Origin: Kiritimatiellota bacterium
Lineage (GTDB): Bacteria; Verrucomicrobiota; Kiritimatiellia; JAAZAB01
DNA: 10,423 nucleotides
Assembly (NCBI GenBank): GCA_008636095.1
Contig: VSJD01000139.1
Coordinates: 1-10,423 of the forward strand
Direction of reading: 5' to 3'
Shown: piece by piece, positions 7,510 to 10,423 of the stretch
How positions within the stretch are numbered: position 1 is the first letter of the stretch
How the letters are laid out: the number at the start of each line of letters is the position of its first letter
Made by a program: the position numbers and the translations under genes
The notes under the pieces: model-generated
Told to the model about the DNA's origin: nothing
The model's input: the letters and a program-made list of their open reading frames with translations, nothing else
Databases searched by the model: none

Positions 7510-7557
7510 GGATCACTGTTTTTTCGAACTGCGGCGATTTAAAAATACAGTGGATCC
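7510..7557. repeat. Imperfect hairpin after the toxin gene
   Basis: GGATCACTGT followed by TTTTT (7510-7524) pairs with AAAAA-T-ACAGTG-G-ATCC (7541-7557), with one mismatch and one bulge around a 16-base loop. The outermost base overlaps the TAG stop of the toxin gene. It could slow or end transcription of the toxin-antitoxin pair, but no T run follows it on the minus strand, so an intrinsic terminator is not shown. It may instead mark one end of an inserted segment. Confidence 0.6.
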
Positions 7558-7865
7558 TATTGTTCTGCGGTCTTTATTCTATCTCTCCAGTATCCGGGCC
7601 TACGCTTGCAGTGGACAATGGCAATGATCCAAATGCGCTTGCCAAGATACATGTAGACGACCAGATAAGGGAAACAATGCGTGAAGTATCTTCGTGTTCC
7701 GTCTTCGCGAAGAGGCCAGCGTTCCGGGAAACGTTTGACTGTGTCAACCGAGCGTTCCACTTCCGTTTCGAAATCCAAGCCGAGTCCGGGAGATTTGTCC
7801 TCGTAATACGCAACGGCATCCCATAGCTCGACCTCGGCCTCGTGCAGAATAGTAGCGGGCATCAT
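7557..7865 (-). CDS. RelE/ParE-family toxin
   Basis: This 102-residue protein matches the RelE/ParE toxin superfamily in length and layout. Helices lie in the first half (EVELWDAVAYYED and LDFETEVERSVDTVKRFPERWP), followed by a beta-sheet half with RRYFTHCFPYLVVYMY, WIIAIVHCKRRPGYW and a final DR. The R-x-F-x(3)-FPY and AIVHCKRRPGYW segments are the family's most recognisable parts. RelE members cut mRNA at the ribosome and ParE members poison gyrase; the sequence alone does not tell which applies. The start overlaps the antitoxin stop by four bases (ATGA at 7862-7865), which indicates translational coupling. A second ATG follows at once. The pair lies between purC and purB, an unusual place for a stability module. 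Confidence 0.9.
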   Translation of the reverse strand: MMPATILHEAEVELWDAVAYYEDKSPGLGLDFETEVERSVDTVKRFPERWPLREDGTRRYFTHCFPYLVVYMYLGKRIWIIAIVHCKRRPGYWRDRIKTAEQ

Positions 7866-8089
7866 TTGTACTTGGCCTTGATGTCGGCAAAGACGTCCTC
7901 GGCGGGACGGCTTGTAACCTTCCCTTCGTGCACCATCTGGACACGACGTTGAATCTCTCGCTCCTGATCGGGACCAAGTTCGAAATGTACAGGGTCATCG
8001 AGACTAAGGATCAGATCGTGCGCAAGGCTGGCGCGCTCGCGGGCCGACAATGCCATGGCTTCACTTTGGATTTCTTGAACCGTGTTCAT
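7862..8089 (-). CDS. Addiction-module antitoxin (TIGR02574-like)
   Basis: This 75-residue protein has the layout of the 'putative addiction module component' family. Its N-terminal helices contain LSARERASLAHDLILSLD (residues 14-31), followed by a charged middle (DQEREIQRRVQMVHEGK) and a C-terminal VFADIKAKYK tail that probably wraps the toxin. Such proteins neutralise RelE/ParE toxins by direct binding and often repress their own operon. No separate DNA-binding domain is visible. The ATG at 8089 has no Shine-Dalgarno sequence. A sigma-70-like promoter is placed so that transcription would begin at or within a base or two of the ATG, which suggests leaderless translation. The toxin gene follows with a four-base overlap. 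Confidence 0.88.
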   Translation of the reverse strand: MNTVQEIQSEAMALSARERASLAHDLILSLDDPVHFELGPDQEREIQRRVQMVHEGKVTSRPAEDVFADIKAKYK

Positions 8090-8095
8090 AATTGA

Positions 8096-8124
8096 ATACT
8101 ACCAATGCCAAAGGACCCTGTCAA
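8096..8124 (-). promoter_or_regulatory. Sigma-70-like promoter of the toxin-antitoxin pair
   Basis: On the minus strand a perfect -35 box TTGACA (8124-8119) and a -10 box TAGTAT (8101-8096, four of six matches including the key second A and last T) are separated by exactly 17 bases. A start about seven bases after the -10 box falls at about 8089, the A of the antitoxin ATG. Confidence 0.65.
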
Positions 8125-8166
8125 TTTGATAATCAGCAGAATCGACAGAACGCCCGCGCTCAACCT

Positions 8167-8227
8167 CGCCGGTGGACGCGTAGCGGACACCGGCGTAGTG
8201 TGGCAGCGCGGTGTTCGGTTGCGCGCT
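8167..8227. repeat. Two GC-rich hairpins between the LamG-like gene and the antitoxin
   Basis: CGCCGGTG (8167-8174) and CACCGGCG (8188-8195) are perfectly complementary. The 13 bases between them can add a further CGC/GCG stem after a 2x2 internal loop. A second inversion, AGCGCG (8205-8210) with CGCGCT (8222-8227), follows directly. The structures lie 18-78 bases after the LamG-like stop and 43 bases before the toxin-antitoxin -35 box, so they could separate the two units. No T run follows on the minus strand. Confidence 0.6.
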
Positions 8228-8244
8228 CGCCGCCCCTTCCGTTC

Positions 8245-8871
8245 CTAGAATTCTGGCGAGTACTTAAGAAGGACAGGATGCCATGCGAGGCGCATGACTT
8301 TCACATTCCGAATCTGGATATGGCTGCAATACGCCTCGAACCCTACTTTTGTGAATCTCCGGGAGTCTATGGGGTTAGGATCGGTCACTTCAAGAACCAA
8401 TTGTCCATTTACGAATATGAAGCAATGACCGTCAATACTCCCCCCTTGAATGTGGTAGGTTCGTCCTGGCGCAAAATCAAGCAATGGAGTTGCGGCAGTG
8501 AGTTTGTAGTCAGGAGACTTTTCAATGCCCACTTTCCCGGTCCACCATCCCTCCAAACCGGCAACGTAGGCAGGGCCGCGCTGATTCTTGTCTTTGTCCC
8601 AACTGCCGTTCCACATGAAATCAATGTCATGCGTGCAGGGTAAGACCGTTCGCGCTTCGAAGTCCACCATGACATTTCCCGGATAATCTCCCTTCAGAAA
8701 TATCATTCCCGGGCAATTGGCGGGATTCTTCCCGGTAAGCCACTCGCCCTGAACCTGCCAATCACCGCTGTTGATGGTCCAATTGGCAGAGAAATGTTTA
8801 TCCGAAATAGGCTCATTGTATAGAAGTTCCGATTTCTCGATATCAATGTTCTTGCCCATTATTTCAAGCAT
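8245..8871 (-). CDS. LamG/DUF1080-like beta-sandwich protein
   Basis: This 208-residue protein looks like a single concanavalin-A-type beta sandwich. Visible cues are the early strand pair NWTINSGDWQVQGEWLTGK, the tryptophan-rich middle (DIDFMWNGSWDKD and GLEGWWTGKVGIEKSP) and the ending FTKVGFEAYCSHIQIRNVKV, which resembles the last strands of DUF1080/LamG-like proteins linked to sugar processing. No signal peptide or membrane segment is visible, so it is probably cytoplasmic. Catalytic residues cannot be named. The open frame extends to an ATG at 8925, but I chose 8871 because AAGGAGG (8882-8888) lies about ten bases upstream of it and because the upstream ATG has no ribosome site. Base composition is less GC-rich than in purC and purB, consistent with acquisition. 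The spacer to purC is 153 bp. Function is unknown; a carbohydrate-related role is inferred. Confidence 0.75.
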   Translation of the reverse strand: MLEIMGKNIDIEKSELLYNEPISDKHFSANWTINSGDWQVQGEWLTGKNPANCPGMIFLKGDYPGNVMVDFEARTVLPCTHDIDFMWNGSWDKDKNQRGPAYVAGLEGWWTGKVGIEKSPDYKLTAATPLLDFAPGRTYHIQGGSIDGHCFIFVNGQLVLEVTDPNPIDSRRFTKVGFEAYCSHIQIRNVKVMRLAWHPVLLKYSPEF

Positions 8872-8881
8872 AAGGTCATTC

Positions 8882-8888
8882 CCTCCTT
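8882..8888 (-). promoter_or_regulatory. Ribosome binding site deciding the start of the LamG-like gene
   Basis: AAGGAGG on the minus strand is the strongest Shine-Dalgarno match near this gene. It lies inside the longer open frame, ten bases before the ATG at 8871. Confidence 0.7.
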
Positions 8889-9024
8889 GGACACGTTTCC
8901 TGAATCCGATAAGTGACCGAACCATTAATTGACCGATGTCGTCATCAAATTATTTGCATTCAAGGATACGGCGGGCATTCGTCATGCAACATCAACAACA
9001 AAATCATTTCGAATTCCGCATTTT

Positions 9025-9993
9025 TCATTTCTGCAGATACCCTTTCTTCTGCAAATTGGCTGCAATGCGTTCTTCCACTGGTTCGTCCGTCACGACAAAT
9101 TCGCGGCCGGTAATGGTTTCATAGGACTGGATGTAGCGCCGGGCGGCTTCGAGGCGCACGTCGTCGGGCATGGGGGGTGGGACACCTTCCCCGCGGAAGC
9201 CGCGCGCGGCGAACCATTCGCGGACATATTCCTTGTCGATCTTGCGCTGGTCGGCGCCCTGCGCGAACAGTGTTGCGTAGGTGTCGGCAAACCAGTAACG
9301 GGACGAATCGGGGGTATGGATTTCATCGGACACGATGAGTTGTCCGTTGCGCCGGCCGAGTTCGTATTTGGTGTCCACGAGGATCAGCCCGCGTGCTGCG
9401 GCATAGCGCACGCCGAAATCGAACAGCCGCAAGCACATCTCACCGGCGGCATCGAAAAGTTCGGCCGTGATCAACCCTTCGGCCAGGGCCTCTTCCCGGG
9501 ATATGGGACGATCATGGGCTTCCAGCTTGGTGGTTGGCGTCAGGATGGGACGCGGTAGTTTCTGGTCCTTGCGCAGGCCGTCGGGCAACAGATTGCCGCA
9601 GTAATTACGGATGCCGCGTTCGTAGTTATACCAGAGCGAGGTTTTGGTGACACCGGTGATATACCCGCGTACAATCAATTCGATCGGCAATTGCTCGCAT
9701 TCGGCCACGACCATGACGTTGGGATCGGGCACATCGAGGACATGATTGGGCGCAATGGCGCGGGTCTGCTCGAACCAGAAAGCCGCCAGCTGATTCAGTA
9801 CCTGGCCCTTGAATGGGATTGTGCCGAGGATGCAATCGAAGGCCGAAATCCGGTCCGTGGTAACCAGGATGCGCTTTCCCGGTTGTTTGTATGAATCACG
9901 CACCTTGCCGGTTTCGCGCTCGCCCATGCCGGCCAGGTTGGTTTCCCGTAACGGGCTCTGCAATTCTTTGCGGAGGCGTACTTCCGACATCAT
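9025..9993 (-). CDS. purC: Phosphoribosylaminoimidazole-succinocarboxamide synthase
   Basis: PurC couples CAIR with aspartate, using ATP, to form SAICAR in de novo purine synthesis; PurB, encoded downstream, then acts on SAICAR. The protein has 322 residues, matching the longer form of SAICAR synthetase rather than the roughly 240-residue E. coli type. Motifs are GKVRDSY (29-35) and TTDRISAFD (45-53) in the nucleotide-binding part, ELIVRGYITG (105-114), LVDTKYELG (205-213) and VSDEIHTPDSSRYW (221-234). Two adjacent ATGs occur (9993 and 9990). The first is better placed, eight bases after a GGAG ribosome site. The leader holds a GCGGGC-type hairpin and, further up, a branched palindrome. Stop and 3' flank read CTGCAGAAATGAAAAATGCG, the same low-complexity style seen after purB and glmS. 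Confidence 0.98.
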   Translation of the reverse strand: MMSEVRLRKELQSPLRETNLAGMGERETGKVRDSYKQPGKRILVTTDRISAFDCILGTIPFKGQVLNQLAAFWFEQTRAIAPNHVLDVPDPNVMVVAECEQLPIELIVRGYITGVTKTSLWYNYERGIRNYCGNLLPDGLRKDQKLPRPILTPTTKLEAHDRPISREEALAEGLITAELFDAAGEMCLRLFDFGVRYAAARGLILVDTKYELGRRNGQLIVSDEIHTPDSSRYWFADTYATLFAQGADQRKIDKEYVREWFAARGFRGEGVPPPMPDDVRLEAARRYIQSYETITGREFVVTDEPVEERIAANLQKKGYLQK

Positions 9994-10003
9994 GTGTTTT
10001 TCT

Positions 10004-10030
10004 CCAATGCGGACTATGCCCGTAAGGTTG
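10004..10030 (-). repeat. GCGGGC-type hairpin motif upstream of purC
   Basis: On the plus strand the core reads CCAATGCGGACTATGCCCGT. It matches the glmS copy (3620-3643) at most positions. The stem GCGGAC/GCCCGT is weaker, with one mismatch and one G-U pair. It overlaps the ribosome site side of the purC leader. Confidence 0.7.
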
Positions 10031-10042
10031 CTAATGTGTCTT

Positions 10043-10196
10043 GAATTCGGTTCGGGAAAGGCGGCGGCGATCTTGGCCGCCTGCCTGTTTGCCGCGCTCG
10101 CATGGACACGAGTCCTATGGCTTCGCGCGGCGCACCGGCATTCGGCTCAAGCTTGCCTTGCTTTCCCGAATCCCGCTTGCGCGGGAAACCGAATTC
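10043..10196. repeat. Branched palindromic element
   Basis: The outer arm GAATTCGGTTCGGGAAAG (10043-10060) is matched by CTTTCCCGAA (10161-10170) plus CCGAATTC (10189-10196). Between those two parts sits the small perfect hairpin TCCCGC-TTGC-GCGGGA (10171-10186). Inside the outer arms are GGCGGC/GCCGCC (10063-10068 with 10076-10081), GCCGCGC/GCGCGGC (10091-10097 with 10125-10131) and, within that, CATGGAC/GTCC-T-ATG (10101-10107 with 10112-10119). The result is a multi-branched fold of about 154 bases, resembling a compound REP/MITE-like element or a structured leader. It encodes nothing recognisable. Confidence 0.7.
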
Positions 10197-10262
10197 GAGC
10201 CACGGTGGCCACGCTCTCGCCGAACGCAACAGTTATTGGTTGTTCTTTGTTCTTATTCCGTC

Positions 10263-10294
10263 ATCTATCCGTGCCCATCCGTGTCATCCGTGGT
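10263..10294. repeat. CACGGAT-type repeat block
   Basis: Three ATCCGTG units (10267-10273, 10277-10283, 10286-10292) end in GTGGTAAAAAA. On the minus strand this reads TTTTTTACCACGGATGACAC, the same order (T run, ACCACGGAT, further CACGGAT units) as the left arm of the inverted repeat at 5115-5136. Confidence 0.75.
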
Positions 10295-10345
10295 AAAAAA
10301 TCTTTGCAAAAAACAAGATGATTGTAAGGCATCCCGCGTGGCACG

Positions 10346-10423
10346 TCAATTGCCTGGTTCGCCATTGCGAGGTTCGCCATTGCGAGGTTCGCCATTGCGA
10401 GGTTCGCCATTGCGAGGTTCGCC
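10346..10423 (-). repeat. 15-bp tandem repeat at the window edge
   Basis: The unit GGTTCGCCATTGCGA starts at 10356, 10371, 10386 and 10401 as four exact copies, with eight bases of a fifth at 10416-10423, and it runs off the window. On the minus strand the frame is open from the edge to a TGA at 10346-10348 and would encode repeated GEPRN, ending GEPGN. It could therefore be the C-terminal tail of a protein from outside the window. The repeat unit is free of stops in all six frames, so this open frame is weak evidence, and I favour a non-coding minisatellite. Confidence 0.75.

Larger units (their letters stand above)
9994..10345. other. Gene-free, repeat-filled region upstream of purC
   Basis: About 350 bp without a supportable gene, made almost entirely of the structured repeats listed separately: the hairpin motif at 10004-10030, the branched palindrome at 10043-10196 and the CACGGAT-type block at 10263-10294. 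It should contain the promoter of purC, but no -35/-10 pair stands out. No match to a purine, PRPP or other riboswitch core was recognised. Short open frames on both strands here are the by-product of GC-rich palindromes. Confidence 0.6.

Noticed and set aside
8092..8643. A 183-codon plus-strand frame across the LamG-like gene and the toxin-antitoxin promoter.
   Set aside because: It overlaps a well-supported gene on the other strand, has low-complexity composition and shows no domain.
9994..10423. A purine-type riboswitch upstream of purC.
   Set aside because: The palindromes do not carry the conserved loop bases of a purine aptamer or another riboswitch I know.
10263..10423. A CRISPR array suggested by repeated units near the right edge.
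   Set aside because: The units are only 7-15 bases long and directly adjacent or separated by two or three bases, with no spacers and no cas genes.

Overview
The window reads as a bacterial chromosome segment. Every gene that can be supported lies on the minus strand, so transcription runs from right to left. The core is a purine-synthesis cluster: purC (9025-9993), purB (6133-7473) and purA (3800-5086), followed by glmS (1754-3601). PurC makes SAICAR. PurB cleaves SAICAR to AICAR and later cleaves adenylosuccinate to AMP. PurA makes that adenylosuccinate from IMP. GlmS opens the amino-sugar pathway to UDP-GlcNAc.

Accessory genes sit between the core genes. Between purC and purB there is a LamG/DUF1080-like beta-sandwich protein (8245-8871) and a RelE/ParE-type toxin-antitoxin pair (7557-8089). 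The pair has its own promoter, which appears to make a leaderless transcript. Between purB and purA there is an EFR1-type flavodoxin-ferredoxin fusion (5210-6019). At the left edge is a truncated gene for an exported protein whose last visible part looks like the start of a TIM-barrel glycosidase (1-1436). It is open along its whole length but has no stop inside the window.

The spacers are unusual. They are wide for a same-strand cluster (83-317 bp) and mostly filled with short structured repeats. These include a GCGGGC-TAT-GCCCGC-type hairpin just upstream of glmS, the EFR1 gene and purC; CACGGAT-type repeats that form a large inverted repeat between purA and the EFR1 gene; degenerate GAAATCCGAA-type repeats between glmS and purA; a branched palindrome upstream of purC; and a 15-bp tandem repeat running off the right edge. 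No tRNA, rRNA, CRISPR array, transposase or classical riboswitch was recognised.

The abundance of such intergenic repeats, an EFR1-type ferredoxin, a secreted glycosidase-like protein and a LamG-like protein suggest an anaerobic, polysaccharide-using member of the PVC group (Kiritimatiellota, Lentisphaerota or a relative). This is an inference from general style, not from a marker gene. I see no clear new defence or biosynthetic system. The most original material is the repeat landscape and how it meets the gene ends.
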